From: Amycolatopsis viridis
GTDB lineage: Bacteria; Actinomycetota; Actinomycetes; Mycobacteriales; Pseudonocardiaceae
Reading direction: 5' to 3'
Assembly: GCF_011758765.1 (NCBI RefSeq)
Contig: NZ_JAANOU010000001.1
Coordinates: 4,960,001 to 5,024,000 of the forward strand
Length of the DNA stretch: 64,000 nucleotides
This document shows, piece after piece, positions 7,993 to 16,727 of this stretch; position 1 is the stretch's first letter; every line of letters begins with the position of its first letter. A program made the position numbers and the translations under genes. Below the pieces are notes generated by a model. It had not been told where the DNA came from and made no database searches. It saw only the letters and a program-made list of their open reading frames with translations.

Positions 7993-9345
7993 GTGAGCGA
8001 GCCCGTGGAAGGGGGACGTCATCGCCGTCCCGAGGGCGGCGAGACCACCGGGCTGATCGGCACGGAGGACGTGCTGGCCGGCGGTCCCGGGGCGGCTCGC
8101 GGTACGAAGCCCCGCCGGAGCCGCCCGTCGCCGTGGAACCGCCCGCGCGACCGGGTGATCGCGGTCGTGCTCGCCGTCGCCGCCGTCGCCACCGGCATCG
8201 CCCTCTGGGCCGGTAGCGAGAGCCGGGCCACGGTCCAGCAGACCTCCGCGCCCGGTGCTCCGGTGCCGCTCGGGCCCGACGCGGTGCCGGCGACCCTGCG
8301 TGAGCTGTGGCAGGCGCCCAGCGGCGCGGCCCCGGTGCCGATCGCCGAGGGCACGGCCGTCGCCACCGCGAACGGCGGCGAGATCACCGGCCGGGACCCG
8401 TTCACCGGCCAGGTCCGCTGGCGCTACGCCCGCGACCTCCCGTTGTGCACCGCGGCCGAGGCGTGGGGCCGGGTGCTGGCGGTCTACCGCAAGACCGGCC
8501 TGGACGGCCGGTCCGGCTGCTCGGAGGTGGTCGGGCTCGGTATCGACACCGGCGAGCGCAAGGCCCAGCGCACCGGCAGCGCCGAGCTGGGTACCGGGCT
8601 GGTGACCGACGGCAGCCAGGTCACCGCGACCGGCCCGGACCTGCTCGTGACGTGGCGGGACGACCTCGTGGAGACCAACGAGTACGGCCGGGTTCCCGCG
8701 CTGGTCAACCCGGACAAGCAGCCGCGCACCGGGTGCACGTACGGCTCCGTCGCGATGGCTTCCGGCCGGGTCGGCGTGATCGAACGCTGTGCGGGCGACC
8801 CGGGCGACCGGCTGACCGTGATGAAGGCCGTGCCGAAGGAGGCGGACCAGCCGCAGGTCTCGTTCAGCACGATCGTGGCCGGTCACCACGGGCAACTGGT
8901 CGCGATGTCCGGCGACTACACCGCGGTGGCGCTGCCCGACCAGCGGCTGCTGGTCCGCTACGACGCGGACGGCGAGCAGACGGCGGCGTACCCGCTGGAC
9001 CTGCCGGCGCCGGACCTGGCGCAGGACCCGCCCGGCCGGGTGGCCGCGACGGAGTCCACCGCCGCGAACGTGTACTGGTACACCGGGTCGAAGGTGCTGG
9101 CACTGTCCCGGGACAGCCTCACTCCACTGTGGACAGTCAACGGCGCGCTCGGCCCGGGAATCACCTTCGCGCACCAGCTGGTCGTGCCGATCCCGGGCGG
9201 GCTGGCGGTGCTGAACGAGTCGGACGGCTCGACGATCCGCACGATCGCGGTGGACCGGCACGGCTACTCCGGCCCGGTGCGCCTGGCCGCGCTGGGGCCG
9301 GTGCTGCTCGAACAGCGCGGCGACACGCTGGCCGCGTTGTCGTGA
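7993..9345 (+). CDS. Membrane-anchored beta-propeller (PQQ-like) protein, Rv3212 type
   Basis: 450 aa. A short cytosolic N-terminus (about 55 residues) is followed by one transmembrane helix (VIAVVLAVAAVATGIALW) and a large extracytoplasmic domain of repeated strands such as VRWRYARDL and PLWTVNGAL, typical of PQQ-type beta-propellers. No enzymatic motif is visible. The start GTG follows GGGAGCAGGA. It lies 45 bp after rhlE and overlaps the next gene by four bases (GTGA), so rhlE, this gene and the hydrolase probably form an operon. Family function is unknown; it may act as an envelope scaffold. Confidence 0.75.
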   Translation: MSEPVEGGRHRRPEGGETTGLIGTEDVLAGGPGAARGTKPRRSRPSPWNRPRDRVIAVVLAVAAVATGIALWAGSESRATVQQTSAPGAPVPLGPDAVPATLRELWQAPSGAAPVPIAEGTAVATANGGEITGRDPFTGQVRWRYARDLPLCTAAEAWGRVLAVYRKTGLDGRSGCSEVVGLGIDTGERKAQRTGSAELGTGLVTDGSQVTATGPDLLVTWRDDLVETNEYGRVPALVNPDKQPRTGCTYGSVAMASGRVGVIERCAGDPGDRLTVMKAVPKEADQPQVSFSTIVAGHHGQLVAMSGDYTAVALPDQRLLVRYDADGEQTAAYPLDLPAPDLAQDPPGRVAATESTAANVYWYTGSKVLALSRDSLTPLWTVNGALGPGITFAHQLVVPIPGGLAVLNESDGSTIRTIAVDRHGYSGPVRLAALGPVLLEQRGDTLAALS

Positions 9346-10178
9346 TCGCGCAGTTGGCGCCGCACGGGGCGGAAAAGGTCCGGGTGCGCGGGCTGGCGGC
9401 GCTGCGGACCCCGGCTCCCGCGAAGGCGACGGCCGTGCTGGTCCCCGGCTACACCGGGTCCAAAGAGGACTTCGCGCCGCTGCTGGACGGATTGGCGGCC
9501 GGCGGCTTCCGCGCTCTCGCCATCGACCTGCCGGGCCAGTTCGAGTCGCCCGGTCCGGCGGACGAGACCGCCTACCTGCCCGCACCGCTGGGGGCCGTGG
9601 TGGCCGGGCTCGTCGAAGACGTCGCGGCCGAGGCGCCGGTGGTGCTGCTCGGGCACTCCTACGGTGGCCTGGTCGCGCGCGCCGCGGTGCTGGCGGGCGC
9701 GCCGGTGGCGGGGCTGACCCTGCTGGACAGCGGCCCGGCCGAGCTGCCCGACGGCGCGCGGCGGCAGGCGCTCGGCGCCGGTGAGCCGGTGTTGCGGGCA
9801 TCCGGCCTGGACGCCGTCTACCGGGTGCGCGAGCAGGTGAGCGCACGGTCACCGCTGTGGGTCGCGCTGCCACCCGATCTGAAGGACTTCCTGCGGGAAC
9901 GGTTCCTGGCGTCCAGCCCGGCCGGACTGCTGGGGATGGCCGCCGGGTTGCGCACGGAACCGGACCGGGTCGACGAGCTCGCCGCGACCGGCGTGCCGAC
10001 CCTGGTGGTGGCCGGCGAGCGCGACGATGCGTGGAGCGTGCCGTCCCAGCGCGAGATGGCCGCGCGGCTCGGCGCCCCGTTCGAGCTCATCCCGGGCGCC
10101 GCGCACTCCCCGAACACCGAGAACCCTGCCGCGCTGGTGCGTGTGCTGCTACGCGCGTGGCGGCAGTGGCTGGTGTGA
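9342..10178 (+). CDS. Alpha/beta hydrolase
   Basis: 278 aa. Oxyanion region VLVPGYTGSKEDF, nucleophile elbow LLGHSYGGL, acid in VVAGERDDAW and His in GAAHSPNTEN define the fold and triad. It is soluble, with no signal peptide. The start GTG overlaps the stop of the upstream propeller gene (GTGA), so it is translationally coupled and the last gene of the rhlE operon. Its 3' end overlaps the convergent M48 protease gene by 30 bp, which is unusual here. The substrate cannot be predicted. Confidence 0.85.
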   Translation: MIAQLAPHGAEKVRVRGLAALRTPAPAKATAVLVPGYTGSKEDFAPLLDGLAAGGFRALAIDLPGQFESPGPADETAYLPAPLGAVVAGLVEDVAAEAPVVLLGHSYGGLVARAAVLAGAPVAGLTLLDSGPAELPDGARRQALGAGEPVLRASGLDAVYRVREQVSARSPLWVALPPDLKDFLRERFLASSPAGLLGMAAGLRTEPDRVDELAATGVPTLVVAGERDDAWSVPSQREMAARLGAPFELIPGAAHSPNTENPAALVRVLLRAWRQWLV

Positions 10179-12071
10179 GACGGCCACGGTCATCAGCGGC
10201 GGCAGCGGGCAGTGCAGCATCCCGCAGACGGTGCGCAACAACTCGCTCTCGGCCACGCCCACCACGCCGTCGTTGCCGATGACCGTGGTCAGCCCTTCCA
10301 CCACCAGTGCCTTGTCCGGCCCGGCGAGGCCGTCGAGGACGGGCCACACCCCGTCCAGCGCCTGCCACGCCTGAGCGGGCGGCTGGAACGGGACCGTCGC
10401 CACGAGCACGACCCGCGACAGCCCGGCGCGGAACGCGGCCGCAGCCGCCGCCTGCTCCCGGTGCCCGGCCGCGGCGACCACGGCGAACAGCGCGGTGATC
10501 GCCGGTGCGGCCTGCGGCAGCGCGATCCGCCGCACCGGCCACGGCGGCCGGTGGTGCACGGCCTCGTGCAGGTCGCGAGCGAGCAAAGTGGACAGACAGT
10601 ACTCGAAGGTGTCCACGTTGCCGTCGAGACGGACCACTTCGTACAGCACCGCCTGGACCGCGTGCAGCTCCTGCGCGGGCCGCCCGCTCAACGCGGGGAA
10701 GGCCAGTTCGGTGAGCGGCAGCCGCAGCGCGGGATCGAGCGCCCGGAGCCGCTCGCCCTCGCGCCACACGGCGTCGGCGAGCGGGGCGCCCAGCCGGGCC
10801 GCGAGCAGCCGGTACTGCGCCGTGCGGGTGTGCGGTTGCGCCGACAACAGCAGGCCGAGGACCAGCGGCACGACGGTTTCCGCCCGCCGCGCCTGCGCCT
10901 GCACGTCCTCCGGGATGCCGCGCAGCAAGCCGCCGGCGTGACCGAAGGAGCCGCTCGCGGGGTTGCCGATCGACGCGACCACCGTGGCGGGTGGTGCGGC
11001 CACCGAGGCCGGAACGGCCACCGGCGCCGCGCGACCGGCCAGGCCGAGCGCCCGGTCTTCGTCCGTGCCGGACGGTGGCAGGGCCGCCCACCGCGTGCCC
11101 AGCTGGTCCAGCTCGCGCACGTCGAAGGCCGGGTCGAGCAGCTGGATGCGGCGCTCCAGCGGCGGGTGGGTGGCGAACAGGGACAGGGATTTCCGGCCTT
11201 CCCCGAACAGCATGTGGCTCACGTCCTCGGCTTTCGCCGCGTGCAACCGGGAGCCGGCGGGCAGTCCGCCGATCTTCTTCAGCGCACCCGCGAGCCCGGC
11301 GGTCTGCCGGGTGAACTGCACGGCCGAGGCGTCGGCGAGGAACTCCCGCTGACGGGACACGCCCGCCTTGATGAGCCGTCCGATGAGGACACCGGTGTAC
11401 CCGGCAGCCACCGCGACCAGCGCCGGGAGAACCAGTGGGCCGGCCTGGCGCCTGCTGCCGCGCCCGGACAGCAGCATCCGGCCGAGGACAGCGAGGCCGA
11501 CGATGCCGGTGAGCACGCCCATCAGCCGGATGTTGAGCCGCATGTCGCCGTTGACGATGTGGCTGAACTCGTGGGCGACCACGCCCTGGAGCTCGTCGCG
11601 GTTGAGGCGGGCGAGGGCGCCGCCGGTGACGACGATCGCCGCGTTGCCAGGTGTCCACCCGGCCGCGAAGGCGTTGATGCCCGGCTCGTGCGGCAGCACG
11701 TACAGCTGCGGCACCGGCATGCCGGAGGCGATCGCGATCTCCTCGACCACGTTCCGCAGGCGGCGCAAGCCCGGAGCCGCGGTGTCCGGCGGGACCACCA
11801 CCCCGCCCAGGGCCACGGCGACCTTGCCGCCGCCGCCGCGGCGCAGCAGCAGGGTGCGGATCCACGAGGTGAGACCGATGACGAGCACGGTGAGCAGACC
11901 GGCCGCGACCAGCACGCGCACGGCAACGCCGGTGGGCCGGTGCCCCAGCCGGAAAGCCACCCAGACAGCCAGGTCCACGAAGGCGACGATCAGGGCGACG
12001 GCGAGCGCGAACAGCCACACCAGCCGCGCGGAGGCACGGCGCACTTCCAGTTGTCGTTCGAAGAAGTTCAT
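10149..12071 (-). CDS. M48 metallopeptidase (HtpX-like) with long C-terminal extension
   Basis: 640 aa, over twice the length of HtpX. Two transmembrane helices near residues 17-37 and 48-66 precede the peptidase domain. The zinc site is VVAHEFSHIVNGD (HExxH), with a third ligand in REFLADASAV. Another pair of hydrophobic segments lies between. From about residue 330 a cytosolic region follows, containing helical segments such as VVRLDGNVDTFEY and IGNDGVVGVAESELLRTVC that resemble TerB-type modules. It is downstream of lemA by three bases; LemA-M48 pairs are common in bacteria and probably act on membrane proteins. No partner substrate is known. Confidence 0.88.
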   Translation of the reverse strand: MNFFERQLEVRRASARLVWLFALAVALIVAFVDLAVWVAFRLGHRPTGVAVRVLVAAGLLTVLVIGLTSWIRTLLLRRGGGGKVAVALGGVVVPPDTAAPGLRRLRNVVEEIAIASGMPVPQLYVLPHEPGINAFAAGWTPGNAAIVVTGGALARLNRDELQGVVAHEFSHIVNGDMRLNIRLMGVLTGIVGLAVLGRMLLSGRGSRRQAGPLVLPALVAVAAGYTGVLIGRLIKAGVSRQREFLADASAVQFTRQTAGLAGALKKIGGLPAGSRLHAAKAEDVSHMLFGEGRKSLSLFATHPPLERRIQLLDPAFDVRELDQLGTRWAALPPSGTDEDRALGLAGRAAPVAVPASVAAPPATVVASIGNPASGSFGHAGGLLRGIPEDVQAQARRAETVVPLVLGLLLSAQPHTRTAQYRLLAARLGAPLADAVWREGERLRALDPALRLPLTELAFPALSGRPAQELHAVQAVLYEVVRLDGNVDTFEYCLSTLLARDLHEAVHHRPPWPVRRIALPQAAPAITALFAVVAAAGHREQAAAAAAFRAGLSRVVLVATVPFQPPAQAWQALDGVWPVLDGLAGPDKALVVEGLTTVIGNDGVVGVAESELLRTVCGMLHCPLPPLMTVAVSHQPLPPRA

Positions 12072-12074
12072 GGG

Positions 12075-12662
12075 TCAGAAGGAGATCCGTGGCGCCTCGC
12101 GCTGTCCGGGCGACTCGATCTCCAGCAGCGCGGCCGGGGCGAACCCGGACACGCTCGCGACCAGGTTGCCGGGGAACACCTCGCGCTTGGTGTTGTAGGC
12201 CATCACCGAGTCGTTGTAGCCCTGCCGCGCGAAGGCCACGCGGTTCTCGGTGGAGGTCAGTTCCTCGGACAGCTGCACCATGGTCCGGTCACCCTTGAGG
12301 TCCGGATAGGACTCGGCGAGCGCGAACAGGCGGCCCAGGGACCGGGTGAGGGCGTGCTCCGCGCCGGCGAGCTGCCGCATGGCGCCGGGATCGCCCGGGT
12401 TTCCGCGTGCGGCCGCCTGGGCGTGGACCGCGCCACCCCGGGCCGCGACGACCGCTTCGAGTGCCTGCCGCTCGTGCTGGAGGTAGCCCCGGGCGATCTC
12501 CACCAGGTTCGGGATCAGGTCGTGCCGGCGGGTCAGCTGCACGTCGATCTGCGCGAACGCGTTGCGGTACGCGTTGCGTCGCTTGACCAGCCCGTTGTAG
12601 ATCCCGGTCGTCCCGATGGCGAGCACCAGCACGACGACCACGACCACGATCGCCACGATCAC
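12075..12662 (-). CDS. lemA: LemA family protein
   Basis: 195 aa. An N-terminal membrane helix (IVAIVVVVVVLVLAIG) is followed by the conserved LemA core YNGLVKRRNAYRNAFAQIDV and the coiled, helical region with YPDLKGD and NRVAFARQGYNDSV. The topology is a short N-terminus and a helical domain attached to the membrane. It is immediately upstream of the M48 protease gene, and this pairing is widespread, suggesting LemA is its adaptor or regulator. The start is GTG at 12662 with AAAGG upstream. Length and motifs are normal for the family. Confidence 0.9.
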   Translation of the reverse strand: MIVAIVVVVVVLVLAIGTTGIYNGLVKRRNAYRNAFAQIDVQLTRRHDLIPNLVEIARGYLQHERQALEAVVAARGGAVHAQAAARGNPGDPGAMRQLAGAEHALTRSLGRLFALAESYPDLKGDRTMVQLSEELTSTENRVAFARQGYNDSVMAYNTKREVFPGNLVASVSGFAPAALLEIESPGQREAPRISF

Positions 12663-12773
12663 CCCAGTACCTTTCCCTTGAACTGCGTTCTCGGCGGGAA
12701 CGATAGGGCGGCCGCGGAACCGGCGGAGTCCAGTGCGCGAAGATCGCCCGTTAGGGTGAGCCGGGAGCCGGGT

Positions 12774-13115
12774 CTAGGCCCACCAGAAGGTCCACAGCGC
12801 CACGGCGACGATGGCGAGGACCGCGACTCCCGCGACGCCGGCCACCGGACCGTCCCGCCGGTCGGCGGGACGTTGCGCGAGAAGGGCGAGCACGGCGGCG
12901 ACGGGGTGGGCGATCATCGGAACGGCGCCGGGACCGGGCACGCCGAGGAAGGTGCACAGCAGACCCGCGCCCAGCACCACGACGGCGAGCGCGACGAGAC
13001 CCGCGGCGAGCGAGCCGGTGAACCCGCGCCACCAGCGGGACACCCACGGCCGACCGCCGTCCGGGGGCCGATCCAGCTCCTCGGTTTCCGTCGTGTCGTC
13101 GCTCACCAGTTCCAC
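12774..13115 (-). CDS. Small membrane protein, unknown function
   Basis: 113 aa from GTG at 13115, which has GGGGAGGA about five bases upstream. The first 35 residues are charged and acidic. Three hydrophobic segments follow: GLVALAVVVLGAGLLCTFLG, a weaker one around MIAHPVAAVLALLAQ, and VAGVAVLAIVAVALWTFWW at the C-terminus. A basic stretch (RPADRRDG) lies between the last two. I do not recognise a named family; it looks like a small actinobacterial integral membrane protein. It is separate from the lemA operon by 110 bp. Confidence 0.65.
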   Translation of the reverse strand: MELVSDDTTETEELDRPPDGGRPWVSRWWRGFTGSLAAGLVALAVVVLGAGLLCTFLGVPGPGAVPMIAHPVAAVLALLAQRPADRRDGPVAGVAGVAVLAIVAVALWTFWWA

Positions 13116-13521
13116 CGGATTCCTCCCCACCGAGCCGCCGTCGGAAATTCCACCATGCCCCCGTCCAAGGGAACAGGACCACCCGGGTCCGGGCCTCGTG
13201 CGGGCGCCCGTTCCGCAGCCGCCAGGCCCGGCGGAGACCCCACCGACGCCACCAGCGATCCGGCGTCGCCGGGCCGCCCTCGGCCCTGCCCCGCCGACCT
13301 CGGCGCAGCCCAGCGCTCCCGGCCTCTCCTCCGGCCCGCCCGAACGCATCACGAACCGTTCCGCCCAGCCACTGTTCCCCCCGGCGCGCCCCGACCCGAC
13401 GGCTCAGCACATCCGCGAACCCCGGCACCGGGAGATGCATCCGGCCACGAGCCCGGCCGGCGGCGGCCCCTCGTCCGCGCCCCAGCACCCGGGCTGCCGG
13501 ATCGCAGCTAGCCGCGAAGCC
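13116..13521. other. Intergenic, no gene recognised
   Basis: About 400 bp between two minus-strand genes. Frames are open on both strands because of GC content, but their translations are Pro/Arg/Gly-rich without domain signals, and no good Shine-Dalgarno and start pair stands out. I saw no repeat or strong hairpin. Confidence 0.5.
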
Positions 13522-14385
13522 CTACGGGGACAGCAGCTCCCAGGGCTTCGCGGCGGGACCGGCTTCCCGGCCCGCCGCGCAGCTGGGGCGGAAGTCGCAC
13601 CAGGCGCAGCGCCGGTCGGGGCGGGCGGGAAACAGCTTGTCGGCGTCGCCGCCCGCGTCGAGGCTGTCCGTGGCCAGCCGGACGTCCTCCGCGGTCTCCT
13701 GCGCGCGGCGGAGGTGCCGGGTCAGGCTTTCCGGCGTGTGCGTCGCCTCGGCGACCGTGCCGCTCGGCAGGTGGTGCAGTTCGACCTTCCGGCACGGCCG
13801 CCGCAGCGTGCGTTCGGCCGCCACCGCGTACATCGCCAGCGGCTGCGAACTCCGCGCCTCGACCTCGTCCGGCGCGCGGCGGCCGGTCTTGTAGTCCACG
13901 ATCACCAGCTCGCCGCCACGCTGGTCGATGCGGTCGGCCCGGCCCTCGATGATCATCGAAGCGGGTTGCCCCGGGTCGGGGTTCACCGGCGCGGACACCC
14001 ACCGCTCCAGCCCCACCGGGTCGCTGCTCACGTCGTGGTGCTCGGCGTACCCGGCGACCCACTCCTTCGCACGGGCCCGGTACACCGCGGCTTGCTCCCG
14101 GTCGGCGAAACCCGCGTCCTGCCAGTGTTCGGACAACAACGCCGCCGCGCGCTCCGGGGTGCGGCGCTCCGGCGGCAGGTCGAACAGCGCACGCAGCGCG
14201 TTGTGGACGACCGCGCCGAGGGTGCTGTGCGCCCACGGCCCCGCGCGCTGCGGGGTCGGCCGGTCGAGGTAGGTCATGCGGTACCGGCGCGGGCAGTCCG
14301 CGAAGGTCGCCAGGCGCGCCGGACTCACCTTCGTCAACCGCCGCGGCTGGACCGCGAACTCGAACCCCAGTTGCTCCACGTCCAC
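13522..14385 (-). CDS. RecB-like PD-(D/E)XK nuclease with Fe-S cysteines
   Basis: 287 aa. The catalytic core is in ADRIDQRGGELVIVDYKTGR (Asp, Asp and Lys of PD-(D/E)XK). Four cysteines in the AddB/Cas4-like arrangement are present: Cys31 in ADCPRRY, and Cys260, Cys263 and Cys269 in CAWCDFRPSC; they probably hold a 4Fe-4S cluster. There is no helicase domain, so this is a stand-alone nuclease of the Rv2119 type, probably acting in DNA repair or recombination. The start GTG at 14385 was chosen because the frame upstream is the antisense of espG. It is divergent from the EspG gene. Confidence 0.85.
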   Translation of the reverse strand: MDVEQLGFEFAVQPRRLTKVSPARLATFADCPRRYRMTYLDRPTPQRAGPWAHSTLGAVVHNALRALFDLPPERRTPERAAALLSEHWQDAGFADREQAAVYRARAKEWVAGYAEHHDVSSDPVGLERWVSAPVNPDPGQPASMIIEGRADRIDQRGGELVIVDYKTGRRAPDEVEARSSQPLAMYAVAAERTLRRPCRKVELHHLPSGTVAEATHTPESLTRHLRRAQETAEDVRLATDSLDAGGDADKLFPARPDRRCAWCDFRPSCAAGREAGPAAKPWELLSP

Positions 14386-14438
14386 TACGGTACGCACCAC
14401 CACCGGCACTTTCGGCTCCGCCCGCCTTCCGCGCCCCC

Positions 14439-14444
14439 TATGAT
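14439..14444 (+). promoter_or_regulatory. -10 hexamer TATGAT before the EspG gene
   Basis: TATGAT matches the -10 consensus closely. An in-frame ATG lies inside it, so that ATG is unlikely to be the start. Transcription from about 14451 would leave a short leader with GGGGGGAAA before the GTG at 14479. Confidence 0.5.
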
Positions 14445-14478
14445 CTGGGCGGTTGCTTGCGAATCCGGGGGGAAATGG

Positions 14479-15213
14479 GTGTTGACGTTCGAAACCGCGC
14501 CTGCCGAACTGGACGTACTCGACGAGGAACTGGGGCTCGGGAGGTTCGTCTACCCGCACCGGATCCCGTTCGTCAGCGGAACCCACAGCGAACGCGCCGA
14601 GCAGCGGCAGCGCGTGTTCGAACACTGGCAGCGCCTCGGGCGCATGTCGCGGGACCGGCTGCGCGGCGAGTTCGAGGACCTGCTTCGGTTGTGGGCGCGC
14701 CCCGAGGTCCTCGTCACCCAGGTCCTCGCCGAGCTGTCGGCGGACGTCACCGTCCTGTCCCGCGGCGGGTGGACCGGTGAGCGCGGCGTGCTGAGCCGTC
14801 AGACCGGTGACCGGGTCAGGTTCACCGAGCTGCGTGCGGGCCAGGTGCTCCCGCAGCTCCTCGGCCCCCTGCCGGAGGTGCCGCCGGCACGGATCACGCC
14901 GGCGAGCTACGTGTCGCACGGCCCCGATGACGCCGGTCCGTTCGACGGCGCGGAGCCGCCGCGCGAAAAGCGGCTCGCGGACCGGTACTTCACGGTGCCA
15001 CCGCAGCGCGCCGGGGTGATCTCGTGCTCCGTGCGGGGCGCCGACGCCGGTCGGCTGACCTGGTTCGACACCCCGGACGGCCGCTTCTTCACCACGGTCG
15101 AGACCCTGCCCGACGGCGCCCAGCGGCACACGTTCACCCCGGCCGACCGGGCGCGCATCGGGCAGTGGGTGCGCGACCACGTCAACCGGCTCCTGTCCGA
15201 GGCGAACCGGTAA
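14479..15213 (+). CDS. EspG family type VII secretion chaperone
   Basis: 244 aa. The N-terminus VLTFETAPAELDVLDEELGL and the pattern of a central alpha/beta sheet with a C-terminal helix (RARIGQWVRDHVNRLL) are typical of the ESX EspG family, cytosolic chaperones that bind PE/PPE substrates and hand them to the secretion machine. I chose GTG at 14479 because of the Shine-Dalgarno GGGGGGAAA and because family members start with this motif. The next gene, 59 bp downstream, encodes a PPE-like secreted protein, its likely client. No ESX membrane components (EccB-E, MycP) are in the window. Confidence 0.82.
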   Translation: MLTFETAPAELDVLDEELGLGRFVYPHRIPFVSGTHSERAEQRQRVFEHWQRLGRMSRDRLRGEFEDLLRLWARPEVLVTQVLAELSADVTVLSRGGWTGERGVLSRQTGDRVRFTELRAGQVLPQLLGPLPEVPPARITPASYVSHGPDDAGPFDGAEPPREKRLADRYFTVPPQRAGVISCSVRGADAGRLTWFDTPDGRFFTTVETLPDGAQRHTFTPADRARIGQWVRDHVNRLLSEANR

Positions 15214-15272
15214 CACGATGGGTCCGGACACGCTACCGTGAGCAACCGGGAGCCAGGGGAGGACGAACGACC

Positions 15273-16718
15273 ATGACACAGCCGGACAGCGGGTATTCCC
15301 GCCGCAGGTACGAGGCCGAGGTCTACGCCGAGACCGCAGGCAAGTCGGCCGGGAAGTTCTTCCACACGGACCCCGCGGCGGTCGCGGGCAAGTACTCGAA
15401 CAAGTCGGCCGAGATCTACACGACCAAGCTGCAGGCCGAGGGCGGCGGCTACCGCGACGGCCTGGCTCCGTCGGACATCCAGTACGAGTCGATACCGCAC
15501 CAGCAGCTGGCCGAGATGGTCAAAGCCGCCTCGCCCGAGGAGGTCGACGAGCAGGGCGTCATCGTCAACGACCTCGGCAACGCGTTCGGGGAGATGGCGA
15601 CCACGCTCCGGCAGGGTGTCGCCAAGGAGCAGGCCGGCTGGCAGGGCAACGGCGCGTCGTCGGCGTTCGGGTACTTCACCACCCTGGCGGGCTGGGCGGA
15701 CACCTCGCGCGACGCGGCGTTCCTGTCGGCCAACCGGTATTCGCAGACCTCCGCGGCGCTGGTCGACGCACGCAACAAGATGCCGGAACCAGCGGGCCGG
15801 ACCGTTGAGGAGTCGGTCGCCGCCGCTCGGCAACAGCTGCTCAGCGGTAACTGGGAGGCCGCCAGCGCCACCATGAACGACATGCAGAACCAGGCCGCGC
15901 TCCAGCACGAGGCGCAGCAGCAAGCGGCGGCGGTCCTGGCGCAGCGGGACGTCATGCTCCACTCGGGCGGCTCCACCCAGCCGGTCTACGCGACGCCGAC
16001 CGCGCCGGCCGACACCGGCGAGCGCACCGCCCCGCAGTTCGCCGCCGGCGACCACACCGTCGCGGCCCACGCGGGCGGCGTCGGCCCGATGGGCGGGCCG
16101 GCGGGAACCGCGCGGACCACGGCCGGCATCGCGCCGCCCAGCGTGCCCCTGCCCGCCGGCGCCGGACTGGCCACCGGTGCCGGGCCGGCCGGCGGGTGGG
16201 CCGACGCCGGCGGCGGCTGGGGTCGTTCCCCCGCGCCGACCGTGCCCGGCGGCGCCGCGGCATCGGCCGGTGCGGGGATGGTGCCGGTGCCCCCGGGCCA
16301 GGCCGAGCAGAACCGCACGTCACCGCGGCCGGGCTCGGGTGCGGGCCGGGCGGGATCGTCCCCGTACGGGGGCGGCGGCGGGGGCGGCGGTGGCCGCGCC
16401 CCCGGGGGCGGTGCGGGCGGCCGTCTCGGCGGTGCCGCCGGCGCGGAACGGGTTCCGGGCCGCAGGGCCGGGATCGGCGAGCCGGGCGCGCGGGCCGCGG
16501 CGGAAAGCGCAGGCAGCGGCCGCACTGGAGCCGCCGGGAAGGCGGGCACGTCCGGGGCCCCGGGCATGGGCCCGGCAGGCGGCAAGAAGCAGGACGAGGA
16601 CAAGGACCACGAGCGGGCCGCGTACCTGCTCGAGGACGACCCGGACAGCATCTTCGGCCTCGACGGTGCCACGGACGAGTACGGCAACCGCATCACCCCG
16701 CCCGTGATCGGCGGGTGA
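15273..16718 (+). CDS. PPE-like type VII secretion substrate with Gly/Pro-rich C-terminus
   Basis: 481 aa, no signal peptide. Residues 1-230 are predicted helical, with a WQG turn (residues 123-125) like the WXG motif of ESX substrates. Residues 240-440 are low-complexity, rich in Gly, Ala, Pro, with a poly-Gly run. The C-terminus is acidic and ordered again (YLLEDDPDSIFGLDG, ending PPVIGG); YLLED fits the YxxxD/E signal. ATG at 15273 has GGGGAGGA upstream. Sitting directly after EspG suggests chaperoned export. The secreted function is unknown. Confidence 0.72.
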   Translation: MTQPDSGYSRRRYEAEVYAETAGKSAGKFFHTDPAAVAGKYSNKSAEIYTTKLQAEGGGYRDGLAPSDIQYESIPHQQLAEMVKAASPEEVDEQGVIVNDLGNAFGEMATTLRQGVAKEQAGWQGNGASSAFGYFTTLAGWADTSRDAAFLSANRYSQTSAALVDARNKMPEPAGRTVEESVAAARQQLLSGNWEAASATMNDMQNQAALQHEAQQQAAAVLAQRDVMLHSGGSTQPVYATPTAPADTGERTAPQFAAGDHTVAAHAGGVGPMGGPAGTARTTAGIAPPSVPLPAGAGLATGAGPAGGWADAGGGWGRSPAPTVPGGAAASAGAGMVPVPPGQAEQNRTSPRPGSGAGRAGSSPYGGGGGGGGGRAPGGGAGGRLGGAAGAERVPGRRAGIGEPGARAAAESAGSGRTGAAGKAGTSGAPGMGPAGGKKQDEDKDHERAAYLLEDDPDSIFGLDGATDEYGNRITPPVIGG

Positions 16719-16727
16719 TACCGGGGA

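Noticed and set aside
8307..9341. Long plus-strand frame extending the hydrolase at 9342 upstream
   Set aside because: It runs out of frame through the beta-propeller gene, and the hydrolase homology begins at the GTG that overlaps the previous stop.
13116..13521. Possible coding sequence in the gap before the RecB-like gene
   Set aside because: Translations in all frames lack hydrophobic or domain patterns and look like GC-biased noise; no ribosome site and start pair.
14440..14478. ATG at 14440 as the EspG start
   Set aside because: It falls inside a TATGAT promoter hexamer; GTG 14479 has a good ribosome site and the usual family N-terminus.
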